A stretch of 64,000 bases of DNA from JALORV01 sp963754065 (lineage in GTDB: Bacteria > Pseudomonadota > Gammaproteobacteria > Burkholderiales > Burkholderiaceae_F). The first letter of the stretch is position 1. The number at the start of each line of letters is the position of its first letter. Position numbers and translations under genes: made by a program. The stretch spans positions 186,001 to 250,000 of the forward strand of contig CAVWFH010000034.1 of NCBI GenBank assembly GCA_963754065.1. Reading direction: 5' to 3'. This document shows, one piece after another, positions 20,851-29,574 of the stretch. Under the pieces are notes generated by a model. The model did not search any database, was not told the origin of the DNA, and worked only from the letters and a program-made list of their open reading frames with translations.

Positions 20851-22441
20851 TCAGGCGCGCTCGGCCGGCGTGAACAGGACCGTGCACGCGGTGCGGTCGG
20901 TCGCATCCAGCGCTTCGGCAGCGCAGGCCGGCGCCATCTTCTCGTGCAGCCGCGCAATCAGCTTGTCGTGCGTGCCTTCCTTGTTCCACTTCTGCAGGCG
21001 TTCGCTCAGCCGCTCGAGCGAGCGCCGGCTGCGCGCGGAGAACGCATCCGGCGACTTGGCCGCCTCGCCGATGACACTCCCCGCCGCGGCCTCGATACGC
21101 GCCGCGTCAGCGGGCGCGAGTTCGAGCAGATAGTTGACATAGGCGCCGCCCCACTGAAGGCGCGTCGCCGGACCCTTGGAGGTCTCGTAAGCCTGACGAG
21201 CCCACTCGATCGCGGCGACCTTGCTTTCCGGTGTACCGCGCTTGCGGGCGTTGGAGGCGAGGCCGAGCATGTAGTAGTACGGTGAGTGCGAGCGCTCGAG
21301 CTCAATCGACAGCAGGGCATCGGACTCGTCGAGCAACCCGGCATCGGCCAGGAGTGCACCAGTGCTGGTGATGACCGACTGGCGTTCATTGATGTCGGTC
21401 GTCTCGCGGTCGGCACGCGCCGCCTGCTCGCGCACCAGCACCAGCAGCGGCTTGGGAAGCGGGCCGTCTTTGTTGTCGAGCCGGGCCAGGTCGACCTTGC
21501 CGTTCAGCGCCCAGATCCGGCCGGCGTTCGACAAGGTGGCATCCGCCACCAGTGCGTCGAGTGCGACGTTCCACTGAGCGATGAGTTGCTCGCGCGCTTT
21601 CGACTTGGGCGCGGTCGTGTAAGCCACCATCTGCGAGGCGTAGCCCGCGATCAGGTCGTAGTGTTCGCGGACCAGTTCCGGCCGGGCGAGAATGCTCTGC
21701 AGACTCGCCAGCGCATCGGCCTTGTCGGCGACCGGCTTGACCTCGCCCTTTGCGGTGGCCGAGGCCGCGACGGCCTGCAACACGAGGCGCGACGACGCCT
21801 CCCTCTGCTCGGGCGGACAGGCATGCGCCAGCTTGAGCAACGTGGCGGGGACATCGACCTTCGGCACGATCTGCTGCTCGTCGGTTTCCCACGAGTAGAA
21901 CGCCAGCAGCCGCCAGTCCTCGGTGGTAACCGGCGTACCCGCCATCGCCGCGGCCAGTGCCTGCCGGGCCGAGGATCCGCCCGAAATGCCGTGCTCGAGC
22001 ACCTGCATGTACTTGGCCGGCTCGACCGAGCCGGCCAGCCGCGTGATCTCGCTCCCGTCCGGGCGCAGCAGCACCATCGTCGGATAGGCGCCAACGCTGA
22101 AGCGCTTGCCGAGCGCCTGCCCGCTCGGCGTGTCGCCGTCGACGTACACCGGAACGAACGAAGCGGGATTTGTCGATGAAATCCTGCCGCGTGAAGATGG
22201 TGCTCTTCACCTGATTGCACGGCGGACACCAGGCGGCGGACCAGAACAGGAACACCGGCTGGTTGCTCGACTTTGCGCGCTCGAAGACGCTGTCGACGTC
22301 GGTCATCGCTGCGGGTCGCACCCAGGCGATTTCGTTCTTCGCCGGCGCGGACGATCCAGCCGGGCTGGGGCTATCGGGCGCCTTCGAGCACGCGGTCAGG
22401 ACGAGCAGCGCCAACAGGGCTGCAGCAGGCAGTGATCTCAT
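20851..22441 (-). pseudogene. Thioredoxin-fold lipoprotein, frameshifted by a 4-bp tandem duplication
   Basis: The 5' part (from 22441) encodes a lipoprotein signal peptide with lipobox LTAC and a thioredoxin-like active site SAAWCPPCNQVKS. The frame is lost at about 22155, after FIDKSRFV. The rest (YVDGDTPSGQALGKRFSVGAYPTM onward, about 430 residues) continues in another frame to 20851. Removing one copy of a duplicated 4-bp unit restores a single 528-residue protein with the expected FVPVYVDGD junction. The second half is helical with no recognised catalytic motif. As written the gene cannot give the full protein; this may be a recent mutation, phase variation or a sequence error. Confidence 0.8.
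22151..22163. repeat. Short tandem repeat at the frameshift site
   Basis: The plus strand reads GGAACGAACGAAG: two adjacent GAAC units followed by GAAG. One unit too many shifts the thioredoxin lipoprotein out of frame. Two copies are short for a slippage-driven switch, so a one-off duplication or sequence error is equally possible. Confidence 0.7.
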
Positions 22442-22548
22442 GCAACTTCCTTAATGGGGTGGTGCCGCCTCAACAGAGCAGGGCAAGGGCGGGCCATGAG
22501 GCAGATTATCGCCCGTCGGCCGCTCTCGGGCGCCGCCTCAGCGGCAAT

Positions 22549-23115
22549 TCAGCGACAACTCAGGCGTTCGGCGAGCGCGAGATAGCGATCTACGGGAGGC
22601 GTAACGGCGTCCACCGACTTGGCCAGGTCGTCCCAAAGGCGAACGCGCACCGCGTCGGCGGCGTGCGGCTGGGCGATGAAGGCGTCGGCCTCTGCGTCGG
22701 TAAAGATGCCTCCCTGCAGTTCGAGGCTGCGCTTCGAGTCGGCTGACAAGGCTGCCCAGTACTCGGCGCCGGCCAGACGTCCATCGCCGCGCGCGCACAG
22801 GTAGCGCTTCGCATCGACGTGCAGGCGGATCGGCTGCAGCACCGCCTCGCCATAGAGCCCGCGCAGGAACGGCAGCGCGACATACTCATGCCGGTCGTCG
22901 ATGCCGCGCAGCGTCGGCGTGTCGCCCTGATCGTTGATCAGGTGGCCCAGGTCATGCAGGAACGCGGCGAGCACGAGTTCGTCGCTCGCTCCTTCGCCTT
23001 CGGCAAGTTCCGCCGCCTGCAGCGCGTGCTGCAGCTGGGTCACGGGTTCGCCCGCATACATGCGGGCTCCCTTGGTCGCGAACAGGTGTTCAATGTCTGT
23101 CAGTGAAAGTGCCAT
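22549..23115 (-). CDS. PhnZ-like HD-domain protein of phosphonate operons
   Basis: A 188-residue HD-fold metalloenzyme. PhnZ is a mixed-valent di-iron oxygenase that cleaves 1-hydroxy-2-aminoethylphosphonate to glycine and phosphate. Residues matching its ligands are all here: His30, His54-Asp55, His58, His76, His99 and Asp162, and the PhnZ substrate-gating pair corresponds to Tyr20 and Glu23 (MYAGEPVTQLQHA). The start is directly behind the stop of the Na+/Pi transporter, so it is the last gene of the phnR-phnA-phnY operon. The usual partner PhnY*, an Fe/2-oxoglutarate dioxygenase, is absent, so the true substrate is open. Family assignment is firm; the reaction is inference. Confidence 0.85.
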   Translation of the reverse strand: MALSLTDIEHLFATKGARMYAGEPVTQLQHALQAAELAEGEGASDELVLAAFLHDLGHLINDQGDTPTLRGIDDRHEYVALPFLRGLYGEAVLQPIRLHVDAKRYLCARGDGRLAGAEYWAALSADSKRSLELQGGIFTDAEADAFIAQPHAADAVRVRLWDDLAKSVDAVTPPVDRYLALAERLSCR

Positions 23116-24795
23116 TCAGGTGGTGCGCGTCTCGTTGCTGTGAAACAGGGCCGGTTGCTCGCCGAGCAGCCGGGTCTTGGACAGGATGCCGGCCGACTCG
23201 AGAATCGGGTAGGCGACCGAGCAGAACAGCGAGTTGATGCGCTTGAAGTCCGCCAGCAGATCGAGGTGCAGCGAACTGGTCTCGATCGACTGGCGCGTGT
23301 TGTCCGACAGTCGCAACAGATGCTGGTCGGCGTAGCGCATCTCCAGTTCACGGAAGGCCACCTTTTCCGACATCAGCGACTGCGCGGATTTCAGGTCGCC
23401 ATTGAGAAACACCGCGACGCTCAGCTGAAGGTTGGCGACCAAGCGCGTGTGCAGGTCGGTGATCTCGGTGATCCCGGCATCGGAGAACGACAGCCCGTGG
23501 CGAATCTTGCGCTCGGCAACGTCGAGGAGTCCGCGCTCGATGATGTCGCCGACATGCTCCATATTGATCGTGAACTGGATGATCTCGGTCCAGCGCCTCG
23601 CCTCGCCACCATCGAGCGCCTCGCGGCTGATCTGCGCAAGGTAGCGCTTGATGGCGGAGTACAGCCGGTCGATCTCGTCGTCGCGCTTGCGCAGCACCTC
23701 GGCCAGCTGGGAGTCGTTGTTCCGCAGCACGGTCAGCAGGCCGGACAGCATGTCCTGCACGGTGTCGGCCAGGCGGATCGCTTCACGCGCTGCGTTGCCC
23801 AGCGCCAGCGGCGGCGTGGCCAGCGCCAGCGGGTCCAGGTAACGCGGCTGTGCCGCGGTTTCCTTGTCGCGACCATCCGGCAGCCAGCGTTCGGTAAGTC
23901 TGGCGACGCGGCCGGTCAACTGGATGAATGCCAGGGCCAGCATCAGGTTGAACGCGAGGTGGAAGACGACAACGAGGTCGCGCGGATTGATCTGAAGTTG
24001 CTTCAGCCAAGGCGTAATGAACGGAAGCACGGTCAGCGCCAGCGTCACGCCGACGGCCTTGAACACGAAATTGCCGAGTGGTACCCGGCGCGTCACGGCA
24101 TCGGACCGCCAGGTGGTCAGCATGGCCAGGATGCCGCTGCCGAGGTTGGCGCCCAGCACCAGCGGCAGGGCCACATGCGCCGGCAGCACGTTCGAGCCGG
24201 CCAGCATCGCCACCAGCAGGACCACGGCCAGGCTCGAATAGCACATCACCGCGAACACGGCGCCAATGAGCACGTCCAGCAGCAGGTCGCCGGAGATTTG
24301 CGCGAACAGCGTCTTGACGCCCGCGCCGTGTGCCAGTGGCGCCGCGGCTGCGGTGACCAGCTGCAGCGCGAGGATCATCACGCCGAGGCCCAGGACAATT
24401 CGGCCGATCTGGCCGGCGCGCTCGTTGCGGCGCGAAAGGTAGACGACGACGCCGACGACAATCGCCAGTGGCGCCAGCCACGACAGGTCGAGTGAAAACA
24501 GCTGCACCATGGCCGCCGTGCCGACGTCGGCACCGAGCATCACCGCCAGCGCGGCAGACGTCGTCAGCAGGCCCTGGGAGACGAACGAGGACGTGAGCAG
24601 CGCGGTGGCGGTCGAACTCTGCAGCAGTCCGGTGACGCCGACCCCGGCGAAAAAAGCGGCGGCACGACCGTTCATGCTGCGCCTCAATACCTGACGCAGC
24701 GCAGCGCCATACACGCGCAGCACGCCCGTGCGCACGATCTGTGTGCCCCAGACCAGCAGGGCAATCGCGGCAAGAAGATTCAGTAGCGTCGTCAA
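23116..24795 (-). CDS. Na+/phosphate cotransporter family protein with C-terminal PhoU domain
   Basis: Inner-membrane protein of 559 residues. The membrane part (about 1-310) contains two inverted Na/Pi-cotransporter repeats with the QSS motifs typical of the family (TGLLQSSTATALLTSSF in the first). A helical PhoU-like domain occupies about 340-540. Bacterial relatives such as E. coli YjbB can export phosphate. It lies 53 bp after phnY and touches the HD gene, so it is made together with the enzymes that release phosphate from AEP; handling of the surplus phosphate is a reasonable inference. Confidence 0.87.
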   Translation of the reverse strand: MTTLLNLLAAIALLVWGTQIVRTGVLRVYGAALRQVLRRSMNGRAAAFFAGVGVTGLLQSSTATALLTSSFVSQGLLTTSAALAVMLGADVGTAAMVQLFSLDLSWLAPLAIVVGVVVYLSRRNERAGQIGRIVLGLGVMILALQLVTAAAAPLAHGAGVKTLFAQISGDLLLDVLIGAVFAVMCYSSLAVVLLVAMLAGSNVLPAHVALPLVLGANLGSGILAMLTTWRSDAVTRRVPLGNFVFKAVGVTLALTVLPFITPWLKQLQINPRDLVVVFHLAFNLMLALAFIQLTGRVARLTERWLPDGRDKETAAQPRYLDPLALATPPLALGNAAREAIRLADTVQDMLSGLLTVLRNNDSQLAEVLRKRDDEIDRLYSAIKRYLAQISREALDGGEARRWTEIIQFTINMEHVGDIIERGLLDVAERKIRHGLSFSDAGITEITDLHTRLVANLQLSVAVFLNGDLKSAQSLMSEKVAFRELEMRYADQHLLRLSDNTRQSIETSSLHLDLLADFKRINSLFCSVAYPILESAGILSKTRLLGEQPALFHSNETRTT

Positions 24796-24848
24796 TTGCG
24801 GCCGTTACCTCCGTTGTGGCCCGAAGGCCGAGTCACGACACATGCGGT

Positions 24849-26288
24849 CTACCAGGGAAGGGAGTAGGTCTTGACGTTCGTGAAGCTCTTCATTGCTTCC
24901 TGTACGCCTTCCTTGTACCCCAGTCCGGAGTCCTTGATTCCGCCGAAAGGCGTCAGTTCCAGCCGGTAACCCGGCACTTCGCGCACATTCACGGTGCCGA
25001 CGTTCAGTTCGGCGATGCAGCGGGTGATGACGTCGAGGCGATTCGTGCACACCGACGACGACAGGCCGTAGGCCGTCGAGTTCGCCACCGCAATCGCCTC
25101 GTCCAGCGAAGTGAAACGGATCACCGGCGACACCGGCCCAAACGTTTCTTCCTTCACCAGCGTCATCGATGGCTGGACGTGGTCGAGCACGGTCGGGGCG
25201 TACAGCGCTCCGCGCCGCTCGTTGCCGAGCAGCAGCCGGGCGCCGGCGTCGACCGCCTCATTCACGCGTCGCTCGAATTCGGCCGCGGCCGGCTCGTCGA
25301 TCACGGTGCCCATGTCGGTCGCCGGATCGAGCGGGTCGCCGCACTTCACGGCCTTCGACTTGGCGACCAGCCGCTGGACGAAGTCGTCGGCGACCGCCAT
25401 GTGCACCAGCATCCGCTTGACCGCGGTGCAGCGCTGCCCGGAATTCTTGTACGAACCGCTCGCGGCCAGAGTTGCAGCCTCCTCGACGTCGGCGTCGTCC
25501 ATCACGATGATCGGATCGTTGCCGCCGAGTTCCAGCACCTGGCGCTTGTAGACCGCCTTGCCGGCGATGTACTTGCCGACGGCGACGCCACCCGTGAACG
25601 TCACGAGGTCGACGTCCGGATGGGTCAGCAGTTCGTCGGCGATCTCGCGCGGGTCGCCTGTCACCACCGACAACATCGGCGGCGGCAGTCCGGCTTCATA
25701 GAGGATGTCGGCCAGCACGTAAGCGGCCAGCGGTGTCTTTTCGCTGGGTTTGAGCACCACGCGGTTGTTGGTTGCCACCGCCGGCGCGACCTTGTGGATC
25801 ACCTGGTTCAGCGGGTGATTGAAAGGCGTGATCGCGGTGATCACTCCCTGCAACGGCTCGCGCAGGGTGTAGACCTTGCGGTTCTTGCCGTGAGGTGTCA
25901 AGTCGCAGGAATACACCCGGCCATCGTCGACCAGCGCCTGGTTCGCCGCGAAGAGCAGCACGTCGCTGGCGCGGCCGACTTCGTACAGCGTGTCCTTCAG
26001 GCACAGGCCGGATTCGAGCGTGATCGTGCGCGCGATCTCGTCGCGGCGGGCAGCGATCAGTTCGCCGGCGCGCATCAGGATGCGGTAGCGCTCGTAGCGC
26101 GTCAGCCGGGCCCGGTACGCGCGCGCGCTTGCGATAGCGCGACGCACATCGTCGACAGTTGCCTTCGGCACCGTGGCGATGACCTCGCCCGTGTACGGAT
26201 AGCGCACTTCGAAACAGCGCTCGGTGGGCACGCGTTCGCCGGCGATTCTCAGCGACTCGCGGCGCAGCGGAAGGGTCGGTGCGTTCAT
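24849..26288 (-). CDS. phnY: Phosphonoacetaldehyde dehydrogenase
   Basis: NAD(P)-dependent aldehyde dehydrogenase (479 residues) converting phosphonoacetaldehyde to phosphonoacetate in AEP degradation. Catalytic residues are Cys287 in KNSGQRCTAVKRM, Glu253 in VLELGGND and Asn157 in TPFNHPLN. KNSGQRCTAVKRM and TPHGKNRKVYTLREPL are typical of the PhnY subgroup. It starts 2 bp after the phnA stop, and the phnA-phnY-phnW combination defines the pathway. Confidence 0.94.
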   Translation of the reverse strand: MNAPTLPLRRESLRIAGERVPTERCFEVRYPYTGEVIATVPKATVDDVRRAIASARAYRARLTRYERYRILMRAGELIAARRDEIARTITLESGLCLKDTLYEVGRASDVLLFAANQALVDDGRVYSCDLTPHGKNRKVYTLREPLQGVITAITPFNHPLNQVIHKVAPAVATNNRVVLKPSEKTPLAAYVLADILYEAGLPPPMLSVVTGDPREIADELLTHPDVDLVTFTGGVAVGKYIAGKAVYKRQVLELGGNDPIIVMDDADVEEAATLAASGSYKNSGQRCTAVKRMLVHMAVADDFVQRLVAKSKAVKCGDPLDPATDMGTVIDEPAAAEFERRVNEAVDAGARLLLGNERRGALYAPTVLDHVQPSMTLVKEETFGPVSPVIRFTSLDEAIAVANSTAYGLSSSVCTNRLDVITRCIAELNVGTVNVREVPGYRLELTPFGGIKDSGLGYKEGVQEAMKSFTNVKTYSLPW

Positions 26289-26290
26289 CG

Positions 26291-27511
26291 CTACTGGGCG
26301 TGATTGAGAGCGAGGTCGAAGACGTCGAAGTTGCGCCAGCGACGGTTCGAATCGAGGCCCGCGATGCGCCGATTCAGAATGATCGGAACGCGCTGCTCAG
26401 AGATTCCCCCATGCGAGCGCAACGGCAGCTCCAGCTGTGACAGATCGTGTCTTGCCCTGCCGGTACCAAGGACGACGCTGCGTTCGGAGACGACGACCAG
26501 GTCGCCGATGCGGTCGGCCGGCAACTCGAAGCGCGCTGCGGCCTCGGCCCGGGTCAGCACGACCTCGATGCCGATCAGGCTTCTCAGCCTCGACGCGACG
26601 TCTTCGATCACATCGCCGGGCAGGTAGACGGTTGCAAACGAGCCCAGCGCCCCGTGGTGGACAACATAGGGGTCCGTGATCGGCAGGATCACTCGTGTGC
26701 GCTCACGGCCGACCCATTCGTCAAGCAGGTCCTGCAGGAAGATCACGTTCGGGCGTGCGTCGAGCCTCGTCTTGGCGTTCATGCCGTGATCTGCGGTCAC
26801 GCCGACCACCGCACCCAGCGCGTCCAGTCGGGCCAGGTACCGGTCCATCATCGCGTAAAAGCGGTTGGCGTCCGGATCGCCGGGCGCGTGCTTGTGCTGC
26901 ACGTAGTCGGTCGTCGAGAGGTACATCACGTCGGGCTTGCGCGTCTCGAGCAGTCGCACGCCGGCGGCAAAGACAAACTCGGACAGTTCTGCGCTGTAGA
27001 CGTCGGGCACCGCCATGCCGACCAGCGGCAGGACCGCGTCGATTCCGTTTTCCTCTTGGCTGACCTGGTCCGACTTCTCGGACGAGAAGCAGATTCCCTT
27101 CATGCCGTGGCCCAGCAGCTTTCTGAGCTTGTCCTTGGCGGTGACGACGGCCACGCTCGCACCGCGGTCGGCCAGACCAGCGAGGATGCTGGGCGCACGC
27201 AGCCACTTCGGATCGTTCATCATGACTTCCGCACCGGTCGCGGTATCGAACAGGTAGTTGCCGCAGATGCCGTGCACCGACGGCGGAGCACCGGTCACGA
27301 TGGAAAGGTTGTTCGGATTGGTGAAGCTCGGCACCACGCAGTCGCCGATCAGGGCAGTGCCTTCGTCCAGCACGCGCTTCATGAACGGCATCTGGCCGCC
27401 GGCGACCGCCTGCGCGATGTAGTCCGGTTCGCAGCCGTCGACGCAGATGACGACGGTGGGCTGATTCGGCATCGCATAGCGCCGGCCGTTGACCTCGAAT
27501 ACGGCGTTCAT
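26291..27511 (-). CDS. phnA: Phosphonoacetate hydrolase
   Basis: Di-zinc enzyme of the alkaline-phosphatase superfamily that splits the C-P bond of phosphonoacetate to give acetate and phosphate. At 406 residues it has the normal length. Metal and catalytic motifs are CVDGCEPDY (Asp25), nucleophile Thr64 in VPSFTNPNN, STTDYVQHKHAPGD, TADHGMNAKTRLD and RSHGGISEQ. This is the metal-dependent PhnA, not the unrelated E. coli protein of the same name. It overlaps the regulator gene by 4 bp and is translated with it. Confidence 0.95.
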   Translation of the reverse strand: MNAVFEVNGRRYAMPNQPTVVICVDGCEPDYIAQAVAGGQMPFMKRVLDEGTALIGDCVVPSFTNPNNLSIVTGAPPSVHGICGNYLFDTATGAEVMMNDPKWLRAPSILAGLADRGASVAVVTAKDKLRKLLGHGMKGICFSSEKSDQVSQEENGIDAVLPLVGMAVPDVYSAELSEFVFAAGVRLLETRKPDVMYLSTTDYVQHKHAPGDPDANRFYAMMDRYLARLDALGAVVGVTADHGMNAKTRLDARPNVIFLQDLLDEWVGRERTRVILPITDPYVVHHGALGSFATVYLPGDVIEDVASRLRSLIGIEVVLTRAEAAARFELPADRIGDLVVVSERSVVLGTGRARHDLSQLELPLRSHGGISEQRVPIILNRRIAGLDSNRRWRNFDVFDLALNHAQ

Positions 27512-28236
27512 CCCCGTCGTCCCGCCCGTGCACGCGCTGGCGTTGCGAGTCCGGTGTTGTTGAGAGCGCGCTGTTTGCTTTCCATTACGTGGTGGTACAT
27601 CGCCTGGCCCGCCTGCTCGGCATCCCCGGAGGCGATGGCCTTGACGATGGCGCGATGCTCGGCGGCCGACTGCGGCAGGACCGTGCGGTCGACCAGGTTA
27701 CGCCGCCGATAGAGCGCGAGTTCCTTGACCAGCTTGCTGTAGATCGTTGCCAGTTTCCGATTGCCCGCGAACTCGACCAGTCGGTCGTGAAACTGGAGGT
27801 TCAGCAGGTGGTACGCATCGCGGTCGTCCGCGCGCACCGCCTGCTCCATGCGCTCGACGATGGCGCGCAGCGCCTTCATCTGTACCGCCGTGACTGACTC
27901 GGCGAGCCGGCGGCCGACCAGTTGATCCATCATGGCCCGCAGGTCGTAGATCTCGGCGGCCTCGTCGTGCGGAATGTCGCGCACGAACACGCCGCGATTT
28001 TTCTCCTGGCGCACGAGTCCGGCCTCTTCGAGCATGCGGAAGGCCTCGCGGATCGGGCCGCGCGAGACGCCAAGGCGTTCCGACAGCCACGCCTCGGTGA
28101 GCTTGGCTCCCGGCGCGATCGAACCGTCCAGGATCAGACGTTCGATCTCCTCCTGCGCAGCGCTGGCGAGGGAGTTCGCGCGCAGCAGGGCAATGGTCGG
28201 ATGCGGAACGACATTGGAGGCGGTAGATGAGGACAT
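27508..28236 (-). CDS. phnR: GntR/FadR-family regulator of phosphonate utilisation
   Basis: A 242-residue DNA-binding regulator. The winged HTH (about residues 25-90; LTEAWLSERLGVSRGPIREAF) is followed by an all-helical FCD ligand-binding domain with the metal-type His positions in NLQFHDRLVEFAGN and SAAEHRAIVKAI. ATG 28236 is chosen; the longer frame to 28359 would cover the promoter region. It heads the minus operon and faces the transporter operon, so it likely controls both and itself. The inducer is probably AEP or a pathway intermediate (inference). Confidence 0.88.
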   Translation of the reverse strand: MSSSTASNVVPHPTIALLRANSLASAAQEEIERLILDGSIAPGAKLTEAWLSERLGVSRGPIREAFRMLEEAGLVRQEKNRGVFVRDIPHDEAAEIYDLRAMMDQLVGRRLAESVTAVQMKALRAIVERMEQAVRADDRDAYHLLNLQFHDRLVEFAGNRKLATIYSKLVKELALYRRRNLVDRTVLPQSAAEHRAIVKAIASGDAEQAGQAMYHHVMESKQRALNNTGLATPARARAGRRG

Positions 28237-28255
28237 GGGCGCCAGATTACACCAA

Positions 28256-28267
28256 ATTGTAAACAAT
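28256..28267. promoter_or_regulatory. Palindromic candidate operator for PhnR, overlapping its own -10 box
   Basis: ATTGTAAACAAT is an inverted repeat with 5-bp arms and a 2-bp centre, containing a TTGT-N2-ACAA core as in several FadR-type operators. Read on the minus strand the same bases give TACAAT, a good -10 hexamer for phnR at a suitable distance from ATG 28236. Binding here would repress phnR. A further CAATTG lies 11 bp away. Confidence 0.55.
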
Positions 28268-28280
28268 CTGCAAAAAACAA

Positions 28281-28310
28281 TTGACACCGAATTTTCCGGC
28301 TGCGTAGACT
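28281..28310 (+). promoter_or_regulatory. Candidate sigma-70 promoter of the phnSTUW operon
   Basis: TTGACA (28281-28286), a perfect -35 box, is followed after 18 bp by TAGACT (28305-28310), a 4/6 match to the -10 consensus. It lies 14 bp downstream of the candidate operator and leaves a leader of about 140 bases before phnS. Confidence 0.5.
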
Positions 28311-28457
28311 GCCCACGACTCGATCGGGGTTGCTTTGCAGACGGGCGCAGAACCGTCACCGAAGCGTCAAGCAGGAACGCTAGTCTCGCCGGCTGTTCGT
28401 TTCCGTCCTGTGACGAACCGCCAAGATTTCACCGTACGGGGCTCTAAGGAGGAGTCG

Positions 28458-29486
28458 ATGAAACTGCTAACCATCGCCGGCAAGGCGGTCGCCGCTGCTG
28501 CCCTGGCGGCTGCTGCGTTCGGAGTCCATGCGCAGAAGACCCAGCTCACGGTCTACACCGCGCTCGAAACCGACCAGCTCAAGGCCTATCAGGCCGCGTT
28601 CGAGAAGGCCAACCCGACGATCGAGATCGTCTGGGTGCGCGACTCGACCGGCATCATCACTGCGAAGCTGCTGGCCGAGAAAGCCAATCCCAAGGCCGAT
28701 GTGATCATGGGTGTGGCCGCGACCAGCATGGCGATCTTCGACAAGGAAGGCATGCTGACGCCGTATGCGCCCGCCGGCCTGAACCGGATCTCGTCGCAGT
28801 ACCGCGATCCGAAGAATCCGCCGGCCTGGGTCGGCATGGACGTGTGGGGCGCGACGATCTGCTTCAACACGGCCGAAGCCGCCAAGCGCAACATTCCGAA
28901 GCCCGAAAGCTGGAAGGACCTGACCAAGCCCGTCTATAAAGGCCAGATCGTGATGCCGCATCCGGCGTCATCAGGCACCGGTTTCTTCGACGTCAGCGCC
29001 TGGCTGCAGTTGTGGGGCGACAAGGAAGGCTGGGCGTTCATGGACGGCCTGCACGAAAACATAGCGCAGTACATGCACTCCGGCTCGCGCCCCTGCGCGG
29101 CTGCCGCGGCTGGCGAGTACACCGTCGGCATCTCGTTCGAGTACCGCGCCAACCGCGAGAAGGCGCGCGGCGCACCGATCGAACTCGTCTTCCCGAAGGA
29201 GGGCCTGGGCTGGGATCTGGAGGCGAGTGGCATCGTCAAGGGCACGAAGAACCTCGACGCCGCAAAGAAACTGATGGATTGGTCGGTCACCGATGAGGCG
29301 ATGGGCCTGTACGCGAACAACTTCGCCATCGTCGCCGTGCCGGCGCTCAACAAGCCCTTGCCGAACGTCCCTGCCAACTATGCAAGCCTCCTGGTGAAGA
29401 ACGATTTCGCCTGGGCTGCCGCCAATCGCGACAAGATTCTGGCCGAGTGGAGCAAGCGCTACGAGTCGAAGGCCGCACCGAAGTGA
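28458..29486 (+). CDS. phnS: AEP ABC transporter, periplasmic binding protein
   Basis: Extracellular solute-binding protein of 342 residues, related to the iron(III)-binding FbpA fold and matching the phosphonate-locus (PhnS2) group. The signal peptide covers about residues 1-25 (cleavage near VHA-QKT). The mature protein begins with TQLTVYTALETDQLKAYQ. ATG 28458 has a consensus AAGGAGG ribosome-binding site. It is followed by a strong terminator before the ATPase gene, which would give more binding protein than membrane components. Substrate AEP is inferred from the adjacent PhnW/PhnY/PhnA enzymes. Confidence 0.88.
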   Translation: MKLLTIAGKAVAAAALAAAAFGVHAQKTQLTVYTALETDQLKAYQAAFEKANPTIEIVWVRDSTGIITAKLLAEKANPKADVIMGVAATSMAIFDKEGMLTPYAPAGLNRISSQYRDPKNPPAWVGMDVWGATICFNTAEAAKRNIPKPESWKDLTKPVYKGQIVMPHPASSGTGFFDVSAWLQLWGDKEGWAFMDGLHENIAQYMHSGSRPCAAAAAGEYTVGISFEYRANREKARGAPIELVFPKEGLGWDLEASGIVKGTKNLDAAKKLMDWSVTDEAMGLYANNFAIVAVPALNKPLPNVPANYASLLVKNDFAWAAANRDKILAEWSKRYESKAAPK

Positions 29487-29520
29487 CGTCATTCGGGACG
29501 GCACAGCCGCCCGAACAGCT

Positions 29521-29565
29521 CGCCGGGTTGAACGCAGAGGGCCGTTCAACCCGGCGCTCTTTTTT
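29521..29565 (+). terminator. Strong intrinsic terminator inside the transporter operon
   Basis: A perfect 14-bp stem (CGCCGGGTTGAACG with its complement, 29521-29534 and 29543-29556), 8-base loop and six consecutive Ts ending at 29565. It sits 34 bp after phnS and 9 bp before phnT, so partial read-through would set the ratio of binding protein to transporter. Confidence 0.88.
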
Positions 29566-29574
29566 GCAAAGTGA

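Noticed and set aside
23140..24495. A 451-codon plus-strand open frame
   Set aside because: Shadow of the Na/Pi transporter gene; Gln/Arg-rich translation typical of antisense frames.
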